Shown here: piece after piece, positions 1-6,134 of the stretch
How the letters are laid out: every line of letters starts with the position of its first letter
How positions within the stretch are numbered: position 1 is the first letter of the stretch
From: an uncultured Eubacterium sp.
Lineage (GTDB): Bacteria > Bacillota > Clostridia > Lachnospirales > Lachnospiraceae
Assembly: GCA_910579145.1 (NCBI GenBank)
Contig: CAJTTQ010000107.1
Span: 1 to 7,061 of the forward strand
DNA: 7,061 bases
Direction: 5' to 3'
Translations under genes and position numbers: made by a program
The notes under the pieces: model-generated
Told to the model about the DNA's origin: nothing
The model's input: the letters and a program-made list of their open reading frames with translations, nothing else
Databases searched by the model: none

Positions 1-1770
1 AAATCAAAAGAGGCAGGCATCCAGGAAAATCTGGACTGTCTCGGGGTGAGGGGGAGTATTTTTTATCTCCATCAGCTCGGAACGCTGATGCTGGCCGTGC
101 TGATCTTTACGGCAAACGTCGGCGCATATATGGTGGTTGGGTATTTCCAGTTGCACTTCCCTCCGGTTTTGACCGATCAGGTATATCGAATGCTGGCAAT
201 CAATGTTTTTCTCCTGTCAGTGGGCTCCGTGTTCTGTGGGTCTGCTATCTCGCAGATCAGAAACAGGTTTGCCGGTTATGGGGTGGCGCTGGCATTGAGT
301 TTCCTTATGATATGGGAATTGCTCGGGCCGATTGCGGAAGGACTGGGACAGGGCGGGAACGTGCTGCATGTTATGCGCGCATTCTTTTGTTTCCTGCCGC
401 CGGATACCCAGGCCTATCCCGACGCGCTGTATGGACTGCCGTTTGAATCATATCGGATCGCTATCATAGGGATCTGGATCGTGCTGGGAAGTATATGGAT
501 CTTGAGGAAAATGTGCATCCGCAGTAAGAACGCCATGACGGTGGTAACGTGCATCTGTGTGGTACTACTTGCCGGACTGGGTGAACGGGCTTGGAACCGG
601 GGAAGCGTACTATTGCAGGGGGATTCTCCGCAGTCAGCGCTGATGGAATGCCTGATCGGGGGAGAAGAACCGGAAGATCAGGCAAGGACGAAAGAAGCGG
701 AATTTGAAGTGGCGGGGTATCGTATGGAACTTCGGATCCGTAAAGAACTCTCCGCGATATGCCGGGTGGAGCTGGCCGGGGGAGGCACAAAGCACGCAGA
801 AAGCGGCGCGCTTGAGGAATACGATTTTACGCTGTATCACTGTTACCAGGTCAGGGATGTACAGGATGATAAAGGGAAAAAAATGGAGTTCCGGCAGGAG
901 GGAGATTATGTTATAGTTAAGGGAAATGGAGAAATGGTAAAAGAGATTACGTTCTATTATGAAGGGGGCAGTAATTTCATTTATTCAAACAGCCATGCCT
1001 GTTTTCTGACGGGAATCGTTCCGTGGTATCCGAAACCCGGATTTCATGAGTTTACGAAAAACCGCTGTGTGGAGTGGCTGGGAGAGCCGTTGGTGTCATT
1101 TGATATCGGACTTGATATCCCGGGAGAGGTAGTTTCCAACCTAGAACGTTCGGAAGGACGGTATAAAGGCAGAACGGACAATGCGCTGTTCGTAAAAGGA
1201 TATTTGGATGAGGAATATTATAATAAGACAAATATAGTATGTTACCCGATGCAGCGTGCCAGTTACCGGACAGCACAATGGTTTCAGAACGGCAAACTGC
1301 AGCAGACAATGGATCGGTGGATGGAGTATCTAGGTGCAGAAAAAGAGCAGACCGCAAAGAAAAAGGTCATCTGTATCCCGGAAAGTATGGCATTTGCCTC
1401 GAGGATGAATCAGTATTATGAAACAAATTCTTATATACTCGCGGGTGCTGGTATTTCGCCGCGGGAACTGATCCGGTGGCGGCTGGAGAAAAAGGGAAGG
1501 AGTGAGCTGACAGATATCTTTTATGAACTCCTGCCGTTTGAGGATTTTGAGGAGGTGGACGTAAGTGACCTTCTTGTGTACAGTGAGATTTATGAACCGG
1601 AGTACTATAGCAAAGCAGATGAATTACACGATATGGTAATCCAGAAAATAAGAGATGTCGGAATGCAGGAAACAATGAAACGTATATACGCCCGAGTTAT
1701 AGCAGATGATTATGAAAGAAATCTGGATGCGGATCTGGAATTTGTGGAAACTCTAGCGCAGAACAAGTAG
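1..1770 (+). CDS. ABC-2 type permease with C-terminal degenerate M1-peptidase-like domain (5' partial)
   Basis: This is a membrane subunit of an ABC-2 exporter, cut at its 5' end. The frame is open from base 1 with no stop before the GTG at 46, and the residues encoded by 1-45 read smoothly into the rest, so the real start lies upstream. Five hydrophobic segments are visible at about 73-153, 190-260, 274-350, 445-515 and 535-590. The loop before the last one is rich in Arg/Lys, so by the positive-inside rule the long tail (about 600-1770) should lie outside the membrane. That tail carries a beta-rich stretch (about 700-1050) with a YHCYQV...D...G pattern, an EITFYYEGG segment and an IVPWYPKPG segment. 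These resemble the N-terminal domain of M1 aminopeptidases, which is known to be fused to some ABC-2 permeases. No HEXXH motif exists anywhere in the frame, so peptidase activity is unlikely. The stop TAG is directly followed by the ribosome binding site of the ATPase gene. The substrate is unknown. The family call for the membrane part is fairly firm; the M1 relationship is judged by eye. Confidence 0.8.
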   Translation, partial: KSKEAGIQENLDCLGVRGSIFYLHQLGTLMLAVLIFTANVGAYMVVGYFQLHFPPVLTDQVYRMLAINVFLLSVGSVFCGSAISQIRNRFAGYGVALALSFLMIWELLGPIAEGLGQGGNVLHVMRAFFCFLPPDTQAYPDALYGLPFESYRIAIIGIWIVLGSIWILRKMCIRSKNAMTVVTCICVVLLAGLGERAWNRGSVLLQGDSPQSALMECLIGGEEPEDQARTKEAEFEVAGYRMELRIRKELSAICRVELAGGGTKHAESGALEEYDFTLYHCYQVRDVQDDKGKKMEFRQEGDYVIVKGNGEMVKEITFYYEGGSNFIYSNSHACFLTGIVPWYPKPGFHEFTKNRCVEWLGEPLVSFDIGLDIPGEVVSNLERSEGRYKGRTDNALFVKGYLDEEYYNKTNIVCYPMQRASYRTAQWFQNGKLQQTMDRWMEYLGAEKEQTAKKKVICIPESMAFASRMNQYYETNSYILAGAGISPRELIRWRLEKKGRSELTDIFYELLPFEDFEEVDVSDLLVYSEIYEPEYYSKADELHDMVIQKIRDVGMQETMKRIYARVIADDYERNLDADLEFVETLAQNK

Positions 1771-1777
1771 AGGAGGG
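1771..1777 (+). promoter_or_regulatory. Strong ribosome binding site of the first ATPase gene
   Basis: AGGAGGG begins immediately after the TAG of the upstream permease gene and lies 6 bases before the ATG at 1784. It is a near-perfect Shine-Dalgarno site. It fixes that start and implies that the two genes are translated from one transcript. Confidence 0.85.
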
Positions 1778-1783
1778 CTTATC

Positions 1784-2503
1784 ATGATAGAAGTGAATCA
1801 GGTGACAAAAAAAATCAGGTCAAAAACGGTGCTAGATCATGTTACGCTGTGCTGCCATCGGGGTATTTATGGGATTTTAGGCCCGAATGGCGCGGGAAAG
1901 ACGACGTTAATGCGGTGTATGATGGGACTGTATCCGGTCAATGCCGGGACGATCGATGTACCGCCGGCAACGAAGATCGGCTATCTTCCACAGAAGTTTG
2001 GACTGTTCCGGGAAATGATAGTGTATGATATGTTATACTATTTCGCGACACTAAAAAAAATCCCGAAGAAGGGCCGCGATGAGGCGATCACAAAAGCGCT
2101 CGCCCAGGTGCACATGGAGGGCGCCATCCGGGAACGGATTTCGACGCTTTCGGGCGGCATGCAGCGGAGGATCGGTATTGCGCAGGCGATACTCGGGAAC
2201 CCGCCGGTCGTATTTTTTGATGAACCGACAGTGGGACTTGATCCAGAAGAACGGAACCGTTTTAAGTCCGTGGTCCGTGAGCTGGGGAAAACGAGTACGG
2301 TATTGTTTTCCACCCATATCGTTCAGGATTTGGAGGCAGTATGTGACTCGATCATTGTGATGAATGGCGGAAAGGTATTGTATTGCGGCAGCATGGAAGG
2401 GATCATCCATGTATCCGGTGGGGGTGAAGAGGCCCAAACACTCGAACGTGCTTATTTCGCCATTGTAGAGGGGGCGAGGGGATATGCGTCGGGAGAGTCA
2501 TAA
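1784..2503 (+). CDS. ABC transporter ATP-binding protein (CcmA-like, ABC-2 exporter type)
   Basis: This cytoplasmic ATPase powers the ABC-2 exporter formed with the neighbouring permeases. At 239 residues it has a single nucleotide-binding domain of usual length with every core motif: Walker A GPNGAGKTT (33-41), Q-loop Gln70 in IGYLPQKFG, signature LSGGM (122-126), Walker B VVFFDE (142-147, catalytic Glu147), D-loop GLDP (151-154) and switch His177 in FSTH. The IYGILGPNGAGKTTLMR start and the IGYLPQKFG region are typical of ATPases that accompany ABC-2 permeases carrying M1-like domains, which agrees with the gene upstream. It should dimerise in order to hydrolyse ATP. The ATG at 1784 is supported by an AGGAGGG site. 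The last 20 bases overlap the next gene, suggesting translational coupling. The C-terminal tail after about residue 200 is short and glycine-rich, without an added regulatory domain. The ATPase role is certain; the substrate is not known. Confidence 0.96.
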   Translation: MIEVNQVTKKIRSKTVLDHVTLCCHRGIYGILGPNGAGKTTLMRCMMGLYPVNAGTIDVPPATKIGYLPQKFGLFREMIVYDMLYYFATLKKIPKKGRDEAITKALAQVHMEGAIRERISTLSGGMQRRIGIAQAILGNPPVVFFDEPTVGLDPEERNRFKSVVRELGKTSTVLFSTHIVQDLEAVCDSIIVMNGGKVLYCGSMEGIIHVSGGGEEAQTLERAYFAIVEGARGYASGES

Positions 2504-3155
2504 TACGTCACAATATATCAGGATGATGCTCCGCAATCGGTCGGGACGTCTGTTTGTACCCGTTCTCATTGCGTATGTGATCTTGACAGCCGTGTGTTTT
2601 TATTACCGCAGGGAGGCTTTCCGGATTCCTGATTTTTTTACCTATGTAACAGAGTGGTGCCATCGCATCATACCGATGTTTGCGTGCTGGTGGGTGCTGA
2701 TCCTTTACGATGAGTTCGTGAGCGGGGAAGGGAATGAGTTATTATATCTTTATCTTTCACCAGGGGCCGTCTTAAAGGCGCAATTTGCAGCGGTGGCGGC
2801 GTATTTTGTTTGGATCGGTATTTATATAGGCGGGATGCAGTTCTTTTTTGCGATGAAACCGTTTTTCGCGCTGCGGCTGTGCACGGAGTCCTTTTTCATA
2901 AGTGGAGCTGCGTACCTGCTCGTGTCACTGGTCAGGAATACAGGTGTTCCGATCTTATTGATCTTTATATACTGTGCGTATCTCGATCAGAGGCTCCGTG
3001 TCTGTACGGAGTATCTAGGTGGATTATCATCTTCTTTGCAGTCACAGCAGTGGTCGGGGCAAATTATGAACTGGGTGGCGGGAACATTTGGTATCACTAT
3101 CTTTTTGTACCTGATTGGTTATTTCGTGTACAGAAAGGTAAGAAAATATGAGTAA
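2484..3155 (+). CDS. Small ABC-2-like membrane permease subunit
   Basis: A 223-residue polytopic membrane protein with about six hydrophobic helices at residues 24-41, 62-78, 99-122, 136-149, 154-167 and 198-216. Both ends are charged and the tail is basic (RKVRKYE). The stretch YDEFVSGEGNELLYLYLSPG (75-94), after the second helix, has the acidic and glycine character seen in that loop of ABC-2 permeases. With its position directly after an ATPase gene, it is probably the second transmembrane subunit, paired with the larger permease upstream. The ATG at 2484 lies inside the ATPase frame, giving a 20-base overlap. GAGGGG-type purine runs at 2468-2474 and 2476-2481 precede it. The in-frame ATGs at 2523 and 2526 have no comparable site and are less likely. 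I cannot assign a named family with confidence; the subunit role rests on context and hydropathy. Confidence 0.82.
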   Translation: MRRESHNTSQYIRMMLRNRSGRLFVPVLIAYVILTAVCFYYRREAFRIPDFFTYVTEWCHRIIPMFACWWVLILYDEFVSGEGNELLYLYLSPGAVLKAQFAAVAAYFVWIGIYIGGMQFFFAMKPFFALRLCTESFFISGAAYLLVSLVRNTGVPILLIFIYCAYLDQRLRVCTEYLGGLSSSLQSQQWSGQIMNWVAGTFGITIFLYLIGYFVYRKVRKYE

Positions 3156-3195
3156 GGGCAGCAAATACAACATAAAAGAAAGTGAGTGAGACAGA

Positions 3196-3951
3196 ATGGA
3201 AACAATATTAAAGATTGAAAATGTAGAAAAGTATTATGGCAACAAATCGAATCTGACAAAAGCGCTGGATCAGGTTTCCTTTGAAGTAGAAACAGGGGAA
3301 TTTGTAGGGATCATGGGGGCAAGCGGCTCGGGAAAAACGACACTGTTAAACTGTATCTCTACGATCGACCGCGTGACAGGCGGAAAGATCGTGGTCGAGG
3401 GAAGAGATATTACCAGTATGAAAGGTAATGCCCTGAATAAGTTCCGGCGGGAAAAGCTGGGATTCATTTTTCAGGACTTTAACCTGTTAGATACGCTGAC
3501 CGCATACGAAAATATAGCGCTTCCTTTGTCAATACGGAATATGCCGCCGATCAAGATCGATGCGAAGATCGTCGAACTGGCGGAGATCCTCGGTATAGAC
3601 GACGTGATAAAAAAATATCCCTATCAGATGAGCGGCGGGCAGAAGCAGAGGGTGGCGGCGGCCCGCGCACTGATTGGAGATCCGGCCATGGTGCTTGCGG
3701 ATGAGCCGACCGGCGCGCTTGATTCCAAGTCAGCGAGAAGCCTTCTTGAAAGTATGGAAGGGATGAACCAGAACTACGACGCTACGATCCTCATGGTCAC
3801 ACACGATGCGTTTGCGGCGAGTTTCGCGACGCGTGTCATCTTTTTAAAGGATGGACAGATCTTTAATGAGGTGAGAAAAGGGGATGACTCAAGAAAACAA
3901 TTTTTTGACAGGATCATGGATGTGGTCACGCTGATGGGAGGGGCGATATGA
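3196..3951 (+). CDS. BceA-type ABC transporter ATP-binding protein
   Basis: This cytoplasmic ATPase belongs to the MacB/LolD/BceA branch, which drives FtsX-type permeases rather than ABC-2 permeases. In 251 residues it shows Walker A GASGSGKT (41-48), Q-loop Gln93 in FIFQDFNLLDTLTAYENIALPL, signature MSGGQ (145-149) with the KQRVAAARAL helix, Walker B MVLADE (165-170, catalytic Glu170), D-loop GALD and switch His203 in VTHD. The C-terminal tail after RVIFLKDGQI, ending with FFDRIMDVVTLMGG, matches the tail usual in BceA proteins of peptide-antibiotic transporters. The start must be the ATG at 3196, since an in-frame TGA lies at 3187-3189. Its ribosome binding site is weak (GTGAG at 3186-3190). 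The gene end overlaps the BceB-type permease by four bases (ATGA), so the two are coupled. Family assignment is firm; the specific peptide substrate cannot be read from the sequence. Confidence 0.96.
   Translation: METILKIENVEKYYGNKSNLTKALDQVSFEVETGEFVGIMGASGSGKTTLLNCISTIDRVTGGKIVVEGRDITSMKGNALNKFRREKLGFIFQDFNLLDTLTAYENIALPLSIRNMPPIKIDAKIVELAEILGIDDVIKKYPYQMSGGQKQRVAAARALIGDPAMVLADEPTGALDSKSARSLLESMEGMNQNYDATILMVTHDAFAASFATRVIFLKDGQIFNEVRKGDDSRKQFFDRIMDVVTLMGGAI
3937..3943 (+). promoter_or_regulatory. Ribosome binding site inside the BceA-type gene for the first permease
   Basis: GGAGGGG lies within the last codons of the ATPase gene, 4 bases before the ATG at 3948. That ATG overlaps the ATPase stop as ATGA. 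The site supports the chosen permease start and translational coupling of the pair. Confidence 0.75.
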
Positions 3952-5963
3952 TCGTCCATCTGGCAGCAAAGAACATGAAACATTGTATTGTCCACGATGT
4001 CGTATATTTCGTGACGCTGATGACAGGAATTGCGCTTGTGTTTTCGTTCTACGCGGTAGAAGACCAGTTTGTCATGAAAGAGCTGATGGAAGATGAGAAG
4101 ATTTTTTCCAAGATGCAGTATGTCATGCCGGCGATCGGGGTTATATTATGTGTAGTGCTGGCATTTTTGATCGTGTATGCCAATCACTTCCTGCTTTGTC
4201 AGAGAAAAAAGGAATTTGGTATATATATCCTGCTCGGTATGGAGAAGAAAAAACTGGCGGGAGTGCTTTTGGCAGAGACGGCATTTGTCGGCGTTCTCTC
4301 CATGCTGGCTGGCATCCTGCTCGGCATCATATTGTCACAGGGGTTAAGTGTACTTACCTCCGGCTTGTTTGAAGCAGATATGACAAAATTTGCATTTCAT
4401 GTATCGGGACGCGCGGTCGGTAAAACGCTGCTGCACTTTTTACTCATATTTGTACTCATGTTTGTCTGGGATCTTTTGATGGTCGGAAAGATGCGGCTTG
4501 TCTTCCTGCTGAATGCCAGACAGCGGATCGAACCGGATACCGTGCGGAATCCGTATGTCTGTCTGGTCGTGTTTTTGGCGGCAGCAGCTATTCTCGCGCA
4601 TATTTATTATACCGTTACGGTAAATCTTGCCTCGATCCAAACGCCGCAACAGGTGTTTTATGAGCTGGGCAGGTTGGCGTTTGCTACCGTACTCATCTTC
4701 TGGTCGCTTTCGGGGTTATTGCTTTTTCTGGCGCGGATGCGCAGGCGTTTTTACCTGAAAGGAATCCACGCGTTTACCGCTAGGGAGATCAGCGGCAGGA
4801 TCAATACGAACGTTTTAGCAGGCAGCGTGATCAGTTTTTTAATGTTCATTTCATTTAGCGTCTGTATGATCTGTTTTTCCATCGCGTTCAAGATGAATGA
4901 AAACCTGCGCACGATGGCACCGGCCGACCTGCTGCTTGCATGCCGGTATGACCCGGCCGGAGGTGAGCAGATGCGCGGAATGGATGAGCTGCTGCAGGAC
5001 GCGGGTGTTGACACACGGATGTTTAAGGATACGGCAGAAGTCACGGTCTATTTGGCTCCTGAGTGGGAGGATGAAAATGAAATAAACGTATTTGCGAACA
5101 TAGGAGAGATCGTCGGTATTAGCGATTATAATAAACTGGCAAAAGTGTATGGGATGGAGAAGCAGTCACTGGCAGACGACGAATATTTTGTCGTGGCAAA
5201 TTATCCGTGGAGCATTCAGTACTATGACAGACAATATCTATCCCAGGATCATGTAATCACGTTACATGAGAAGTCCTATCACCCAAAGTATAAGGAGTGC
5301 AGGGATGGTATACTGCGAATGTCATATATTCCGGAAAACCTCGGATACACGGTTGTGCCGGATCAGGCTGTCTCGGGCGGGAAACTGGAGATGGACAAAA
5401 GGTGTTATATCGCGAATTACAATGTGAAAAACGCGCAGAAAAAGGAAGAACTGGATGCCTACGTAAAAAGTGACACCTTTTTTCAAAAGCTAGCCAATGG
5501 AAAACCAGAAGAACAATGGTATGCGTGGGGGATGTACAAAAGCGATGTATATCGAATGAGCGTAGGCGCGTCATCTATGATCGTCTTTTTGGGATTATAT
5601 ATCGGCATTGTTTTCTTTATGGCAGGTGCTTCGTTGTTTTCGTTGAAAGAGTTGTCACAGGCTTATGATAACCGGGGGAAATATGAAACACTGGCAAAAC
5701 TCGGTGTCGATCCTAAAATGATCTACCGTTCCCTGTTTTTCCAAAATGCTTTGTTTTTTGCCGCGCCGTTCGTTGCCGCGCTATTTCATACGGTATTTAG
5801 TATGAGGGCATGTATGGCGCTCATTGTCGGAATATGGGATATGGCTGTGTCGGCGGAGATGCAGCGTGCGATGTGGACGGCAGGTGTCATATTATCTGGT
5901 ATTTATGTTGCTTATTTTGTAATTACGTACCGGTATGGCCGGAAGATCATAAAAAAGATTTGA
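3948..5963 (+). CDS. BceB-type FtsX-family ABC transporter permease (complete)
   Basis: A 671-residue membrane permease of the BceB kind. In the known Bacillus systems such proteins pair with BceA and a sensor kinase to sense and relieve attack by cell-wall peptide antibiotics. Ten helices are visible: about residues 17-36, 60-83, 105-130, 161-182, 203-225, 245-265, 288-312, 542-565, 601-620 and 645-664. Between helices 7 and 8 lies a soluble stretch of about 230 residues (313-540), the position and size of the extracellular domain that defines BceB proteins. The motif KKEFGIYILLGMEKKK after helix 2 is typical of the family. The start overlaps the ATPase stop by four bases and has a GGAGGGG site. 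The protein aligns from residue 1 with the permease at 6135 (LAAKNMK against LALRNMK, both followed by VYFVTL), so the two are paralogues. No frameshift or missing helix is seen. The antibiotic or peptide recognised is unknown. Confidence 0.93.
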   Translation: MIVHLAAKNMKHCIVHDVVYFVTLMTGIALVFSFYAVEDQFVMKELMEDEKIFSKMQYVMPAIGVILCVVLAFLIVYANHFLLCQRKKEFGIYILLGMEKKKLAGVLLAETAFVGVLSMLAGILLGIILSQGLSVLTSGLFEADMTKFAFHVSGRAVGKTLLHFLLIFVLMFVWDLLMVGKMRLVFLLNARQRIEPDTVRNPYVCLVVFLAAAAILAHIYYTVTVNLASIQTPQQVFYELGRLAFATVLIFWSLSGLLLFLARMRRRFYLKGIHAFTAREISGRINTNVLAGSVISFLMFISFSVCMICFSIAFKMNENLRTMAPADLLLACRYDPAGGEQMRGMDELLQDAGVDTRMFKDTAEVTVYLAPEWEDENEINVFANIGEIVGISDYNKLAKVYGMEKQSLADDEYFVVANYPWSIQYYDRQYLSQDHVITLHEKSYHPKYKECRDGILRMSYIPENLGYTVVPDQAVSGGKLEMDKRCYIANYNVKNAQKKEELDAYVKSDTFFQKLANGKPEEQWYAWGMYKSDVYRMSVGASSMIVFLGLYIGIVFFMAGASLFSLKELSQAYDNRGKYETLAKLGVDPKMIYRSLFFQNALFFAAPFVAALFHTVFSMRACMALIVGIWDMAVSAEMQRAMWTAGVILSGIYVAYFVITYRYGRKIIKKI

Positions 5964-5978
5964 CGAACGAATAGAGAA

Positions 5979-5986
5979 AGGAAGGA
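5979..5986 (+). promoter_or_regulatory. Ribosome binding site of the micro-protein gene
   Basis: A purine-rich AGGAAGGA run lies 5 bases before the ATG at 5992. The ATG at 5986 overlaps the end of this run, so it would be spaced too closely. This favours 5992 as the start of the short gene. The run is in the 22-base gap after the permease stop at 5963, so it is not a by-product of coding sequence. Confidence 0.65.
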
Positions 5987-5991
5987 TGAGA

Positions 5992-6129
5992 ATGAGAGGA
6001 AAATCAGTTATTAAAGGTATCATGTGTTTAGTAAAGATCGTGGGTGTGATAACGTTGGGATTTTATATTCTACACGTTTTTACTGCCCACAGCCAGAAAA
6101 AAAGTGTGAAGAGTGAAGGAAAGGAATGA
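5992..6129 (+). CDS. Putative 45-residue single-helix membrane micro-protein
   Basis: A short reading frame in the space between the two BceB-type permeases. It begins MRGKSVIKGIMCLVKIVGV and ends TGA at 6127-6129. It has a basic N-terminus, one hydrophobic helix at about residues 18-34 (IVGVITLGFYILHVFTA), and a hydrophilic, Lys/Ser-rich tail of about ten residues (QKKSVKSEGKE). An AGGAAGGA site precedes the ATG at 5992; starting at 5986 instead would add two residues. It fills almost the whole space between two tightly linked genes, and its stop overlaps or nearly touches the next start, as expected for a translated operon member. I do not recognise a family. It might be a small accessory or regulatory subunit of the transporter, or a much-shortened relative of the small secreted proteins (YxeA/PsdC-like) found beside some Bacillus BceAB-type operons. 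The second idea rests on context only. Confidence 0.65.
   Translation: MRGKSVIKGIMCLVKIVGVITLGFYILHVFTAHSQKKSVKSEGKE
6115..6125 (+). promoter_or_regulatory. Ribosome binding region of the second BceB-type permease
   Basis: GAAGGAAAGGA sits in the last codons of the micro-protein gene. Its first half (6115-6120) is 5 bases before the ATG at 6126. Its second half (6121-6125) is 9 bases before the ATG at 6135. It supports translation of the permease but does not settle which of the two starts is used. Confidence 0.6.
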
Positions 6130-6134
6130 TAGGA

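Noticed and set aside
464..790. Antisense open frame of 108 codons
   Set aside because: It lies wholly opposite the permease/M1-like gene, is rich in Pro, Ser and Arg with no recognisable motif, and has no convincing ribosome binding site; it is a shadow of the + strand gene.
1618..1640. DELHDM residues as a possible zinc-binding motif in the M1-like domain
   Set aside because: It lacks the first His of HEXXH and lies in a charged helical tail after the likely catalytic region, so it cannot be the M1 site.
2051..2437. Antisense open frame of 128 codons opposite the first ATPase
   Set aside because: The + strand here encodes all ATPase core motifs; the antisense product has no domain-like pattern.
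3105..3134. Possible promoter (TTGTAC ... TACAGA) at the end of the small permease gene
   Set aside because: Both hexamers match the sigma-A consensus poorly and the spacing is 18 bases; it is indistinguishable from chance within coding sequence.
5257..5574. Antisense open frame of 105 codons opposite the permease extracellular domain
   Set aside because: Low-complexity, Arg/His/Pro-rich composition and full overlap with a confident gene; no start signal.
5964..5985. Possible terminator between the first BceB-type permease and the micro-protein gene
   Set aside because: No stable inverted repeat and no T-run follows; the stretch is purine-rich, as expected for a ribosome binding site.
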